A DNA stretch of 59,362 nucleotides from Ralstonia sp. UBA689 (lineage in GTDB: Bacteria; Pseudomonadota; Gammaproteobacteria; Burkholderiales; Burkholderiaceae), in contig NZ_DBMV01000026.1 of the NCBI RefSeq assembly GCF_002298975.1, forward strand, positions 1 to 59,362, read 5' to 3'. Every line of letters starts with the position of its first letter. Position 1 is the stretch's first letter. Position numbers and translations under genes: made by a program. The notes beneath the pieces are model-generated. The model searched no databases, was not told where the DNA came from, and worked only from the letters and a program-made list of their open reading frames with translations. This document shows positions 36,163 through 46,100 of this stretch, in pieces.

Positions 36163-37932
36163 ATGCAGCAAAACGACAACGAAACCACCATCCGGGGCCG
36201 CTTTGGTACCAACCTTGGGGTCAACTTCGGCAGCCTGTTGACGGCGCCGCCCAATCGCTTCGACCTGGCGCTGCTGCCCATCATCCTGGCGGCCATCGTG
36301 CTGGTGGCCTTTGCCGCCAAGCAGATGAACGTGCCCTACACGCCGGGCGAGCAGTTGGATGTGAGCCTGGACGTGGCCCAACTGCCCTACTACCTGCTGC
36401 GCACCAGTATCCGCATGCTGCTGGCGTTGGGCGCGTCGCTGGCGTTCTCCTTTGCGTTTGCGGCCATTGCGTCCAGAAACCGCACGGCCGAGAAAGTGAT
36501 GGTGCCGGCGCTGGATATCCTGCAATCGATTCCGGTGCTGGGTTTCCTGTCGATTACCGTCACGGGCTTCATCGCGCTGTTCCCGGGCAACCTGGTGGGC
36601 GTGGAGTGCGCGGCCATCTTCGCCATCTTCACGTCGCAGGCGTGGAACATGGCGTTCTCGCTGTACCAATCGTTCCGCACCATCCCGACTGACCTGGAAG
36701 AGGCGGCCACGGTGTTCCGCCTGTCCAAATGGCAGCGTTTCTGGCGCCTGGAAGTGCCGTTTGCCATGCCGGGCCTACTGTGGAACATGATGATGTCGAT
36801 GTCGGGCGGCTGGTTCTTCGTGGTGGCCTCCGAGGCCATCTCGGTGTCGGGCCACGACATCAAGCTGCCGGGCATCGGCTCGTACATCTCGCTGGCGATC
36901 GCCCAGCAGAACCTGCCGGCCATCGGCTGGGCCATCCTGGCCATGCTGATCGGCATCCTGCTGTATGACCAGCTTCTGTTCCGCCCGCTGATTGCCTGGG
37001 CAGACCGCTTCCGCTTCGACGCGATGTCGTCCGAGCGCGAACCGCAATCGTGGCTGCTGGACCTGCTGCGCCGCTCCGAATGGGTCAAGGCGCTGCTTGA
37101 GCGCACCGCCGCGCTGGCCGAGCGCACGCTGGCCTGGGGCGCCGAGCGCACGCGGCCTACGGCCTCCAACAGCAACGGCTTCGCCCGCTTCCGCTGGTCC
37201 AACCGTGTGGCCGACGTGATCATCCTGCTGGCCGCGCTGGCGGCGGTCTGGCACATCCTGCAGTTCGTGCGTTCCGAGGTGGGCTGGGCCGAGGTCGGCC
37301 GTGTGGTCTGGCTGGGCGTGCTGACCATGACGCGCGTGCTGCTGCTGATTGCCCTGGCTGCGGTGATCTGGGTGCCGATCGGCATCCGCATCGGCCTGAA
37401 CCCCAACGTAGCGCGTATTGCCCAGCCGGTGGCGCAGTTCCTGGCGGCATTCCCGGCCAACCTGATGTTCCCGCTGGTGGTGATGTTCATCGCACGCTTC
37501 TCGCTCAACCCGGACGTGTGGCTGTCGCCGCTGATGATTTTTGGGACGCAGTGGTACATCCTCTTCAATGTGATTGCCGGTGCGTCGGGCATCCCCATGG
37601 AACTGCGCCTGGCCGCCCGCAACTTCGGCCTGCGCGGCTGGTTGATGTGGAAGCGCTTCCTGATCCCGGCGGTATTCCCCAACCTGCTCACGGGCCTGGT
37701 GACGGCCGCCGGCGGGTCGTGGAACGCCAGCATCGTCTCCGAATACGTGACGTGGGGTGACCGCACGCTGGTCGCCACAGGCCTGGGCAGCTACATCGCC
37801 GAGATGACATCGAAGGGTGACTTCCCGCGCATTGCGCTGGGCATTGTCGTGATGAGCTTGTTCGTGGTCGGTTTCAACCGGCTGCTGTGGAACCGGCTGT
37901 ACCAGATTGCGCAAGAGCGCACCCGCCTGTAA
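36163..37932 (+). CDS. ABC transporter permease, two fused BPD_transp domains
   Basis: This 589-residue membrane protein consists of two binding-protein-dependent permease domains in tandem (about residues 80-280 and 400-580), each with an EAA-type loop (DLEEAATVFRLSKWQRFWRL and ELRLAARNFGLRGWLMWKRF). It looks like a nitrate/sulfonate/taurine-type importer; the substrate is unknown. The 36163 start is supported mainly by the membrane protein that follows. The ATPase gene starts 32 bases downstream. No binding-protein gene is in this operon. Confidence 0.9.
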   Translation: MQQNDNETTIRGRFGTNLGVNFGSLLTAPPNRFDLALLPIILAAIVLVAFAAKQMNVPYTPGEQLDVSLDVAQLPYYLLRTSIRMLLALGASLAFSFAFAAIASRNRTAEKVMVPALDILQSIPVLGFLSITVTGFIALFPGNLVGVECAAIFAIFTSQAWNMAFSLYQSFRTIPTDLEEAATVFRLSKWQRFWRLEVPFAMPGLLWNMMMSMSGGWFFVVASEAISVSGHDIKLPGIGSYISLAIAQQNLPAIGWAILAMLIGILLYDQLLFRPLIAWADRFRFDAMSSEREPQSWLLDLLRRSEWVKALLERTAALAERTLAWGAERTRPTASNSNGFARFRWSNRVADVIILLAALAAVWHILQFVRSEVGWAEVGRVVWLGVLTMTRVLLLIALAAVIWVPIGIRIGLNPNVARIAQPVAQFLAAFPANLMFPLVVMFIARFSLNPDVWLSPLMIFGTQWYILFNVIAGASGIPMELRLAARNFGLRGWLMWKRFLIPAVFPNLLTGLVTAAGGSWNASIVSEYVTWGDRTLVATGLGSYIAEMTSKGDFPRIALGIVVMSLFVVGFNRLLWNRLYQIAQERTRL

Positions 37933-37964
37933 GACGAAGACGACTTTTCAGCAGAGAACACATC

Positions 37965-39323
37965 ATGGGCACCATCGGCGAATCCGTCATCGAATTGCGC
38001 GGCGTCTCGAAGATCTTCCGCACGGCAGACCACACCGACCGCGCCGTGCTTGAAGGCGTGGACCTCAACCTGCGCCAGGGCGAGATCGTCGCCATGCTGG
38101 GCAAATCGGGCTCGGGCAAATCGACCCTGCTGCGCATCATGGCGGGCCTCGTGCGTGCAGACCGCGGCCAGGTGCTGTTCCGCGGCCGTGAATATTCCGG
38201 CCCCGTGCAGGGCATTGCGATGGTGTTTCAGTCGTTCGCGCTATTTCCGTGGCTGACCGTGCAGCAGAACGTTGAGCTGGGCCTGGAAGCGCAAGGGGTA
38301 CCCAAGGCTGAGCGCGAAGAACGCGCCGAGCAGGCCATCGACCTGATCGGCCTGTCGGGCTTCAACAGCGCCCTGCCGCGCGAACTCTCGGGCGGCATGC
38401 GCCAGCGCGTGGGCATTGCGCGCGCGCTCGTCACCGAGCCTGACCTGCTGCTGATGGACGAAGCGTTCTCCGCGCTGGACGTGTTGACCGGCGAGAACCT
38501 GCGCGACGAAATGCTCGACCTGTGGGAAGACCGCCGCACCAATATCAAGAGCATCCTCATCGTCTCGCACAACATTGAAGAGGCGGTGATGATGGCCGAC
38601 CGCATCGTCATCCTCTCCAGCGATCCGGGGCGCATCCGCGCCGAAGTGCGTGTGCCTTTCGCGCGCCCGCGCAACCGCGATTCCGCCGCCGTGCGCAACC
38701 TCATCGACGAGGTGTACGGCCTGATGACCTCGCCCGAGCGCGTGGGCGTGCACGTGGGCGCCGAATCCGCTGCGCAGCAACTGGCCTACCGCCTGCCGGA
38801 AGCCGAGATCGGCCAGATGGAGGCCATTCTGGACCTGCTGGTGGAAGCCCCGTTCAACGGCCGCGCCGACCTGCCGCACCTGGCCGAAGAAGCCGGCGTG
38901 ACCGACGACGATCTGCTGCCTGCCTGCGAGGCGCTGGCCCTGCTGCAACTGGCCACCATCGAGCGTGGCGACATCATCGTCACCCCGTTCGGCAAGACCT
39001 ACATGGAAACCGAGCCGCCCGAACGCAAGGTGCTGTTCGGCCAAAAGCTGCTCGAACAGGTGGCCCTCGCCTCGCACATCCGCACCGAACTGGACGCCAA
39101 TGAAGACGGCGAGATCCGCGAAGAGCAGGTTCTGCGCGAGCTGGAGGCCTACCTCAAGCCCGAAGAAGCCGAGCGCGTGCTCAAGATCGGCATTGAATGG
39201 GGCCGTTACGGCGAGGTGTACGAGTATGTGTACAACACCGGCATGCTGACCCTGCCGCGCGAGGAGCGGGAGGAACGGGAAGAGCGTGAAGCGGAAGGTG
39301 GGGACGGATCGGCTGCCGCATAA
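37965..39323 (+). CDS. ABC transporter ATPase with C-terminal AAA-associated domain
   Basis: This 452-residue protein has Walker A GKSGSGKST, signature LSGGMRQRVGIARAL, Walker B LLLMDEAFSALD and the switch His in SHNIEE. After residue 270 comes an AAA_assoc_C-type domain (GQMEAILDLLVEAPFNGRADLPHLAEE...), found in ATPases paired with fused nitrate/sulfonate-like permeases. It ends in a run of Glu/Arg (EEREEREERE). It is in an operon with the permease. Confidence 0.9.
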   Translation: MGTIGESVIELRGVSKIFRTADHTDRAVLEGVDLNLRQGEIVAMLGKSGSGKSTLLRIMAGLVRADRGQVLFRGREYSGPVQGIAMVFQSFALFPWLTVQQNVELGLEAQGVPKAEREERAEQAIDLIGLSGFNSALPRELSGGMRQRVGIARALVTEPDLLLMDEAFSALDVLTGENLRDEMLDLWEDRRTNIKSILIVSHNIEEAVMMADRIVILSSDPGRIRAEVRVPFARPRNRDSAAVRNLIDEVYGLMTSPERVGVHVGAESAAQQLAYRLPEAEIGQMEAILDLLVEAPFNGRADLPHLAEEAGVTDDDLLPACEALALLQLATIERGDIIVTPFGKTYMETEPPERKVLFGQKLLEQVALASHIRTELDANEDGEIREEQVLRELEAYLKPEEAERVLKIGIEWGRYGEVYEYVYNTGMLTLPREEREEREEREAEGGDGSAAA

Positions 39324-39354
39324 GGCCGCCCCGGCGGCGCTGACCGCCAGAAAG

Positions 39355-39379
39355 AAGAGCCGCGCTGTGCGGCTCTTTT
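39355..39379 (+). terminator. terminator after the ABC transporter operon
   Basis: AAGAGCCGC and GCGGCTCTT form a 9-bp stem with a 5-base loop, followed by TT, 32 bases after the ATPase stop. Confidence 0.85.
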
Positions 39380-39470
39380 CATGTTGGGGCTTTGATCTCT
39401 TGCGATGTGGTGACGCGCCCGCCTGCCGATACGGCGGCGACCATCCACTGCCGGAATCCGCGCAGAAGCA

Positions 39471-40364
39471 CTACTGCGCCGGCTTATCGCTACGGGCCCT
39501 CAGATTCGCCCGCAGTGCCTCGCTCATCGGCATATTCAGGTTCGCACCGGCTGGCGGAATGGGCGATTCAAACCACTTTTTGTAGAGCCCCGTAAATTCT
39601 CCGGATTTCATGAGCCGCGTGAGGGTTCCATCTACAAGCTTCTTAAACTCCGCGTCGTCCTTGCGGACCATGCAGGCATACGGCTCCACCTGCAAGGTAT
39701 CTCCCACGATTTCAAGCGAAGCGGGGTTTGTCGAATTGGCACGCATGCCGAACTCCAGCACGTCGTCCAAGGCCAATGCCGACGCGCGACCGCTTTCCAC
39801 GAGCTGCATGGCCTCCGCGTAGTCCTTGCCGAAGACGATCTGGACATCGATGTTGTGGTCGGCGGCGTATTTTCGCAGCACCTTTTCGTTCGTGCTGCCG
39901 GCAGTGCTGGCGACCGTTTTCTTCGACAGGTCTGCGTAGCTGCTGATGCCGGAATCCCGCTTGGTCAGCAGACGCGTGCCTGCGTAGAAGAAGTTGATCG
40001 AGAAGGCCACCTCCTTGCCGCGCGCGCTGGTATTGGTGGTCGATCCGCACTCCAAATCGTACGTTCCGTTGACCAGCAGCGGAATGCGATTCTGTCCGGT
40101 CACGGGGAGGTAGTCGACCTTGAGAAACGGCTTCTTCAACCGGCTGCGCACATCGTCAACGATGGCTTGCGTCAGGTCGACGGAAAAGCCAACGGCTTTA
40201 TGCGGGCCGAGCAAGTAGCTGAACGGAACGGCCGCCTCGCGATAGCCGACCGTGATCTTGTCCGTCGCAGCGACCTTTTCCAGCGTTTGAGCATGTACAC
40301 CTGCCATCCCGACCGAAAGGCCAGCCACGATGAGGGCAGAGGCGATTGTGCAAATCGGCTTCAT
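39471..40364 (-). CDS. periplasmic amino-acid (glutamate/aspartate-type) binding protein
   Basis: This 297-residue type II solute-binding protein has a signal peptide ending VHA, then ITVGYREAAVPFSYL and GFSVDLTQAIVDDV, with the family LECGSTTNT and Arg/Asp ligand positions. It resembles GltI. GGAGAAG precedes the start. No permease or ATPase gene is adjacent on the same strand, so it must use a transporter encoded elsewhere. Confidence 0.88.
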   Translation of the reverse strand: MKPICTIASALIVAGLSVGMAGVHAQTLEKVAATDKITVGYREAAVPFSYLLGPHKAVGFSVDLTQAIVDDVRSRLKKPFLKVDYLPVTGQNRIPLLVNGTYDLECGSTTNTSARGKEVAFSINFFYAGTRLLTKRDSGISSYADLSKKTVASTAGSTNEKVLRKYAADHNIDVQIVFGKDYAEAMQLVESGRASALALDDVLEFGMRANSTNPASLEIVGDTLQVEPYACMVRKDDAEFKKLVDGTLTRLMKSGEFTGLYKKWFESPIPPAGANLNMPMSEALRANLRARSDKPAQ

Positions 40365-40680
40365 TTTTCTTCTCCGTGGAAACGTCCCGCGCGCGCTGTA
40401 GGCTTGTCGCGGCTACAAACCCCTGTTCTGACTCTAGGCGCTATTCCGATCCCGTCATTGAGCCAGGTCAACCGCTATGAAGCGGCGCGACCATCCGACC
40501 GGTGGCCCTTCAGGGCCGGTGCGGCGGGTGTATGAGCACATGTAGCGCGTCGGCATGACCCTGCCGCGCACGAAAAGGAACAGGCCGAGAGCGCCTCACG
40601 GCCTGGTCGTAGCTGTCGGCGCCTTATCGTTGCGCGAAGAGGTTGATGTGACCTGCCCCCGGAGATTAGTACGCTGACGA
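40365..40680. other. 316-bp gap left of the IS3 remnant
   Basis: This region contains the promoter side of the binding-protein gene and the boundary of the mobile region. A TGACCTGCCCCC string at 40649-40660 looks like an IS end, but no partner was found on the right. No gene is seen. Confidence 0.4.
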
Positions 40681-41609
40681 TGTAGAGTCCGTTTCGAAGA
40701 GGAGCGGTCATGAAGAAGCGATTTACCGAAGAGCAGATTAGGACCTGCTGTCCCGAAAGTAGCAAGCCCGCAGGCCAAGCGTGAAACGGTCCAGATATTG
40801 ATGACCGAACGCGCTATGGTGTCACCCGGGCCTGCGGGCCGGTAGGGATTTCGCGCTCGCTGTTCCACTACGAATCGCGCCGCCGAATTGACGATGAAGC
40901 GCTGACTGGTCGGATGATGGCCATCGCTGCGCAGAAGCGCCGCTACGGCTATCGCCGGATTCACGTGCTGTTGCAACGGGAGGGCTGGCTGGCCAACCAC
41001 AAGCGCATCTGGCGCCTGTACAGCAAGGCGGGGCTGAGCGTGCGCAAGCGGCGACGCAAGCGCATTGCTGCCGTCGAACGCAAGTCGCTGTCGCTGCCAA
41101 CCGGCCCGAACCAGAGCTGGTCGATGGACTTCGTTTCCGACGGGCTGGCCTACGGTCGGCGGTTTCGATGCCTGAATGTGATCGACGATTACACGCGCGA
41201 GTGCCTGGTCATCGAGGTTAACACCTCGTTGCCGGGCTTACGGGTCAAGCTAGTGCTGGAACTGCTGAAGGAGATGCGGGGCTTGACCGTGTCCATCACG
41301 GTGGATAACGGTCCGGAGTTCGCTGGTAAGGTGCTGGATGCATGGGCCTGCGAAGCGGGCGTCACGCTGTCGTTCATCAGGCCAGGCAAGCCAGTGGAGA
41401 ACGCCTACATTGAGAGCTTCAACGGGCGGTTCCGCGATGAATGCCTGAATGAGCACTGGATCGTCTCAATGCGCCACACCAGGCAGCTGATTGAGGAATG
41501 GCGTATCGAGTACAACACCGAGCGGCCTCATCGTTCGCTTGGCTACCTGACCCCGGCGCAGTTCGCACTGGTATATGAGAAGAAAGAGTTTCTAACCTCG
41601 GACTCTACC
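40681..41609 (+). mobile_element. decayed IS3-family insertion sequence
   Basis: Inverted ends GTAGAGTCCG (40682-40691) and CGGACTCTAC (41599-41608) bound the element. Inside are the start of orfA (MKKRFTEEQI, 40710-40739), joined directly to its last codons (DLLSRK stop near 40763) by a deletion of roughly 200-250 bases, and most of orfB. The element is about 930 bases instead of about 1.2 kb. It cannot make its own transposase. Confidence 0.8.
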
Positions 41610-41666
41610 TGCGCTTCGTACACCAGGTTCGCACAACGCACGATCAGGACGCGAAGGCACACCTGA
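40802..41666 (+). pseudogene. IS3-family orfB transposase, frameshifted
   Basis: The frame open from 40914 gives an rve integrase domain with the DDE residues in SMDFVSD, TVDNGPEF and ENAYIESFNGRFRDECL. The first part (QILMTERAM, then GVTRACG) is in another frame: a G is missing in the ATGGTGTC stretch near 40818. The reading frame runs out of the right inverted repeat into flanking DNA, so its normal stop is also lost. Confidence 0.8.
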
Positions 41667-41674
41667 TCGAAAGG

Positions 41675-42178
41675 CTAACCCGCTATCGAACGAATGCACC
41701 GCGCCGGGTTCCCTCCGACCAGGCTATTCGGAGGAACGTCCTTGGTGACGACCGCGCCCGCCGCGATCCAGACGTTTCGCTCAATCACGATGCGCTTTCC
41801 GACGGTGACGGATCGGCGCTGCGAAGGCTCCAGGGGATGGCCCGTTGTGATGATGCTGACATTCGGCCCGATCATCACGTCGTCTGCGATGTGGCGTCCA
41901 CCCAAGTCGTAGAAGGTGCAGTTCTGGTTGATGAAGACATTGCGCCCTACGCGAATTTCGTCTCCGCCGGCGGTAAAGAACGGAGGAATCAGTACAAAGC
42001 TCGCGTCTACCGGCTGGCCGATGAGTTCGCTGAACACGGCACGCACTTCGTCGGCATCGTTGAACGTCAAACGGTTAAGCGCGGCGGTGAGCGCCCCCGC
42101 TCTTTTGACATTGGCCACCATCTTCGCTGATTCGGGCGTTCGCCCGCGGACTATCGTGGTGCGATCATCTTGGGTCAT
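41675..42178 (-). pseudogene. hexapeptide-repeat acetyltransferase, copy 1, with 18-residue deletion
   Basis: This is a 167-residue relative of maltose/galactoside O-acetyltransferases, near-identical to the 185-residue copy at 54397-54954. It lacks 54 bases that encode part of the left-handed beta-helix (the ATIVGGVTVGENSVVAAG coil). The missing segment is bounded in the other copy by a 10-base direct repeat CCCGCAGCGA. The catalytic His region (TTGHPLEPSQR) remains, but one or more full coils are lost, so activity is doubtful. Confidence 0.75.
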
Positions 42179-42275
42179 TTGGGGTTGTTGTATCTATCCA
42201 CATTGCGCTGGAGGATGCCATTGTCCGATGGCCTCCACCCGAGCGCTGCATGGAGTCCTATGATAGGTTCGCGAG

Positions 42276-42356
42276 ATGAGGATCATGGACACCTACCAAC
42301 TGTGGTGCATTGGTGGCACTGATGTGCCGTTGGGGAGCGTAACGCACCGTGAGTGA
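42276..42356 (+). CDS. short ORF before the coiled-coil gene, copy 1
   Basis: The 26-codon ORF MRIMDTYQLWCIGG...THRE overlaps the GTG start of the next gene by 8 bases. The same ORF, with a similar sequence (IHQLWRMGSTDV), occurs at 55101-55178 in the other copy. Conservation of frame and overlap supports translation. Confidence 0.4.
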   Translation: MRIMDTYQLWCIGGTDVPLGSVTHRE

Positions 42357-42779
42357 TGCGAAATGGGACGCGCGCCGCGCGCTGCTAACCGAGAAAGTCG
42401 CCCTCAGCAGGGCGTTGCGTCTGAGCGTGCCGCCAGAGGCCAGGCCTGCACCGGTGAGCAGAAAAGACTGGCTCAAGCAGAAAAAGCGCAATTGCAGGCC
42501 GCCCGTGCCGCTGCCAAGCAAAGGCGCGATCAACTCAAGGCCGAAATCATGTCGGCCGCGCAGGATGTTGCCCGAGAAGAACGCGTTGCCGCCCGGCTGG
42601 AAGCAGAACGCCTGAAGGCAGAAGCCAAAGCCGCAAGCGTTCACGCAAAGGAAGACGCGCGCGCTGCCGCCAAGTTCGAGCGCAGCAAACCAAGCCGCCC
42701 AACGTCGAAGCGAAAGACGCTCGGTACGGGAAAACGCAAACTGATCTCGTACGCTGATCTGCTGCGAATGCGCTGGTGA
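42349..42779 (+). pseudogene. coiled-coil protein gene, copy 1, frameshifted
   Basis: The first 40 codons match the intact copy at 55171-55602 (SRALRLSVPPEARPAPV). At about 42480, where the intact copy reads CAGAGGAAGGCGCAA, this copy has CAGAAAAAGCGCAA, one base shorter, which shifts the frame. The remainder (AARAAAKQRRDQLKAEI, ending LLRMRW) continues in the other frame to 42779. Confidence 0.8.
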
Positions 42780-42803
42780 TCTGGTGGAGGTTCGGCGACC
42801 GGT

Positions 42804-42965
42804 TCAGACCCGCCGGCGCGGCACGTGCAGCACGACCCGATACTCGAACAGCGGCATGTCTCGCACCCGCCGAACCGTCGTCTCATGGATATGTGAGCAA
42901 CGCGCCCCGCATTGCTCACAGTGCATCACTTTGCTCATCACCGGCTTCAGATACAGAGCGACGGC
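42804..42965 (-). pseudogene. ISL3-family transposase, N-terminal fragment
   Basis: The minus-strand frame encodes a zinc-ribbon start (CEQCGARC) followed by RRVRDMPLFEYRVVLHVPRR, the typical ISL3 transposase N-terminus. The next Cys pair and everything beyond is missing at 42804. Confidence 0.65.
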
Positions 42966-42985
42966 GTATGGCTTACGCCTTCCGG

Positions 42986-43138
42986 CCATTCCACTTGTTC
43001 CAGCCGATAGCCAGTCCAGCAACCCAGCGCCTGATGTGCCTTGCGATCGAGCAATTCCGCCTCCTGCCCCCATCAAATCGGGCCTCAGGTTACGCAATTG
43101 CTACCGAACGCTCCACGGTTTCCTACGAAGAACAAAAA
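42986..43138. other. short unannotated stretch before the autotransporter terminator
   Basis: Together with the ISL3 fragment and terminator this fills the 410 bases between the coiled-coil remnant and the autotransporter. No gene is recognised here; it may be the left end of the ISL3 copy. Confidence 0.35.
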
Positions 43139-43161
43139 AAGAGCCGCTTGATGCGGCTCTT
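43139..43161 (-). terminator. terminator of the autotransporter gene
   Basis: On the minus strand AAGAGCCGC and GCGGCTCTT form a 9-bp stem with a 5-base loop followed by a run of seven Ts, about 30 bases after the stop codon. It is a strong intrinsic terminator. Confidence 0.9.
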
Positions 43162-43192
43162 GTTGTTCACGGGCTGGACCAGCGATGTCCCA

Positions 43193-46100
43193 TCACCACC
43201 CCCAACGCACCCCCGCCTTGCCGTTCACCCCATGCAGGCGACGGTCAGCGCTGATCTGGTAGCCTAGGCTGGCATAGAACACGCCGTTCTTCGCCACCTG
43301 GGCCGTGAGGCCGCCCATCAGCTCCAGCGTCGTGCTCGGCAGTTGCGACGTGAACGGCACGAAGCCACCGTCCGGCGACGACATCTGGGTGCCCGTCTGG
43401 CCGCGGAACTCGTGCCATACGTTGGCGTGCACCCAGGCGGTGTGCTGACGCTCCGGCGATTCGCCCCAGCGCTTGCTCACCCGTACGCCCAGGCGGCCGA
43501 GCATCGAGTTCACCGAGTTGAAGTGCACATCGGCGGCACCGTCGTTGGCATCGGCAAACGCGGCACGCTGATACACGATTTGCGCTTGCGGCTCGACTCG
43601 CCATTGCGGCGACAACGCGATCGGGTAGCCCGCCTCGAGCGACGCTGCATAGCTGAGCGCATGCGTCTTCAAACCGTTCACGCCATGCGGCGAGGCATCG
43701 GCGTCGTAGCGCGTGCCCTGCACCACGCCATCCAGATACCAGCCCGATGGGCCAAAGTGCGTCCAGTACAGGCCAACCGTGTTGGCGTTGACGGTGTCGC
43801 GGCCGGCGTCTGCGCCATCGGCGTGCGTCACGTCTGCGGCAATGCGGCCGGCCGCAAAGTAGCCGCCGGCGTGGTCGCGGCTGCCGTCTTCGCGCTGGCG
43901 CTGGTAGACATCGGCACCGACCTGCACGCCACCGAAGTCATAGCTGAACGCCGGGCCCTGGTTGCCGTAGATGCCATTGCCATCCGACATGCGGCTGCCC
44001 TTCTGCGCGATCACGCGTGCCCAGCCGGTGCGCAGCACGGGGGACGTCCCTGCCGGTCCCGTGGCTTGGTTGCTCTCTTCGCCCACGCGTTCGTGCAGCG
44101 TATCAAGCAGCGTGCGGCCGTACAGCAACGTCAGCGACGGAATGGCGGTGTAGAGCGATACCTCCGGACGCAGCGCTGGCTGGGTGGTACCCGTGTCCGT
44201 GATGTCGGTGCCCGTGGCTTGGGTCGCGGTCTGCAGAGCCCGCAGATACCAGCTATCCGCGCTGGCCGAGCCACCGCGTTGCAGCGTGTACTCATACGGG
44301 CCAGCCACGACACGGTGTGCGAGCGCGAAGGCATTGGCTTGCGTGGTCGCGCCGTTGATGGCGCTGACAACTTCAATGCCATCGCCCGTCGTCTTCGCGC
44401 CGGCACCGCCGGCATTGGTGACGTGCACCGCCGTATTGCCGCTCGCCGTGCCACCCGAGATGACAAGCTTGTCGGTCGGCGAGTTGTCGGCGCCCAGCTG
44501 GGTGTTGATGGCCAGCACGCCGCCATTGCCAACGTAGTTGCCGTTGACCACCAGCTTGTTGCCGACGCCCGCGCCACCAATCTGCACCATGCCTGCGTTG
44601 TTCAGTGACCCGTTGATCGTCAGGCTGCCGCTGCCCCCGGTGGCAAACGCTGCCAGCGCATCGGCCACGGCCACCGTGCCGCTGTTGGTGACGGCGCCGT
44701 TCACGGTGCCGTAGCCGCCCAGCGAGGCGTTGGCTGCGATCTGGACATTGCCGCCGCTGCCGGCGGCCATCGTCCGCAAGCTCTGCGGCGCATGGGTGCC
44801 TGACACGCCGAGTGCGGCATCGGCGTGCGCCGCGTCGCCGATAGCCAGCGCCCCGCTGGCAACCAACGCATCGCCCTGGATCGCGTTGTTGGCAGTCAGC
44901 ACGGTCGTGCCCGTACCGGCCTGCGTGATGCCGCCAGTGCCGGAGATAGCGCCTCCGAAGGTGAACACGTCAGAGCGGTTGAATACCAGCATGCCGTTGT
45001 TGGTGACATTGCTCGCCACGCTGCCCGAGGTGCCCCCTTTGCCCAATTGCAGTGTCCCGGCGGCGATGGTGGTATCGCGTTGATACGCGTTGTCTGCCGC
45101 CAGGACGAGTGTGCCGTTGCCCGCCTTGGTGAGTGAACCAGCCCCAGTCATCCGCTGTGCGACGGTCGATGTATAGCCCTGTGTGTCGATAGTGCCGCCG
45201 CCTTCGGCGATGCTGATGGCGCGCGTTGCGGCCACGTCCACGTTGCTGGCCAATTGCAGCGTACCGCCGTTGAGCGTTAGCGCGCCCGATGTGTCGCCAA
45301 GGGCGCTGTCGGCGTTAATGGCCAGCGTGCCCTGCGTGATGGTCGTGCCGCCTCCATGCGTGTTGCCCGCGCCCAGCGTCAGCGTGCCGGTGCCGGTCTT
45401 CTCCACCGCACCTGCACCGACGATCTGGCCGGTATATCTGCCATCCACATCCTGCTGGAAGCGCACCAGACCATTGTTCGTTACGGCCTTCGTCACGCTC
45501 AACGCATCGCCTTGCAGCGTGGCGCCAGCATCCACCTGCATCGTGCCGGTGTACTCACCATTGTTGTCCTGGAGGATCAACGTGCCCTGCTGCACTTTTG
45601 CGCTGGTCACGCCCATGATGACCAGGTTCTCGGGCAACGTCCACGTGCCACTGTCCTGCTTTTGCAAGGTTTGGAAATCGCTAACGATGCCGAGCGTGGC
45701 GTTGCCTGTGCCGTTCAGGGTAATGAGGTTGGCGCCGTCGCCCCCGGTGATGCTGCCGCTGATGGACGAGCCGGTATAGAGGTGCAAGGCGTCATCCCTG
45801 TTGGCAAAGTACACAGCCCCGACAACCTTGCCCCGATTGGTGAAATGGATCGACCCGTCAGTCTCCGCACCGATTGCGTGGCCGTTGGCCACATCGGTCT
45901 GAATGACCCCCGTTGCATTGTTGAAGATGGTGTTTGTGCCGGTTTCGGTCTCAAACCAGATGGCGGAGGTGCTGGCTGAGCGGATCAGACCGTCGTTGAT
46001 GATGGTGTTGCCCGTGCCCAGCGGGTTGAGCGCCTCCGCAACATCCTGTGTGCCAGTGGCAAGCACTTGTCCGCCCCGCTGCACAGTAAGCGTGCTGTTG

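Larger units (their letters stand above)
41680..42779. repeat. duplicated three-gene block, copy 1 (decayed)
   Basis: This is homologous to 54402-55602 over the acetyltransferase, the short ORF and the coiled-coil gene. Only the middle of the intergenic spacer diverges. It carries a 54-base deletion and a one-base frameshift relative to the other copy. Confidence 0.85.

Noticed and set aside
40649..40660. TGACCTGCCCCC as the true left end of the IS3 element
   Set aside because: No matching inverted copy was found on the right. The GTAGAGTCCG pair fits the element length better.
43343..44608. Rightward open frame opposite the autotransporter barrel
   Set aside because: It is the antisense shadow of a long gene that ends in a clear beta-barrel.
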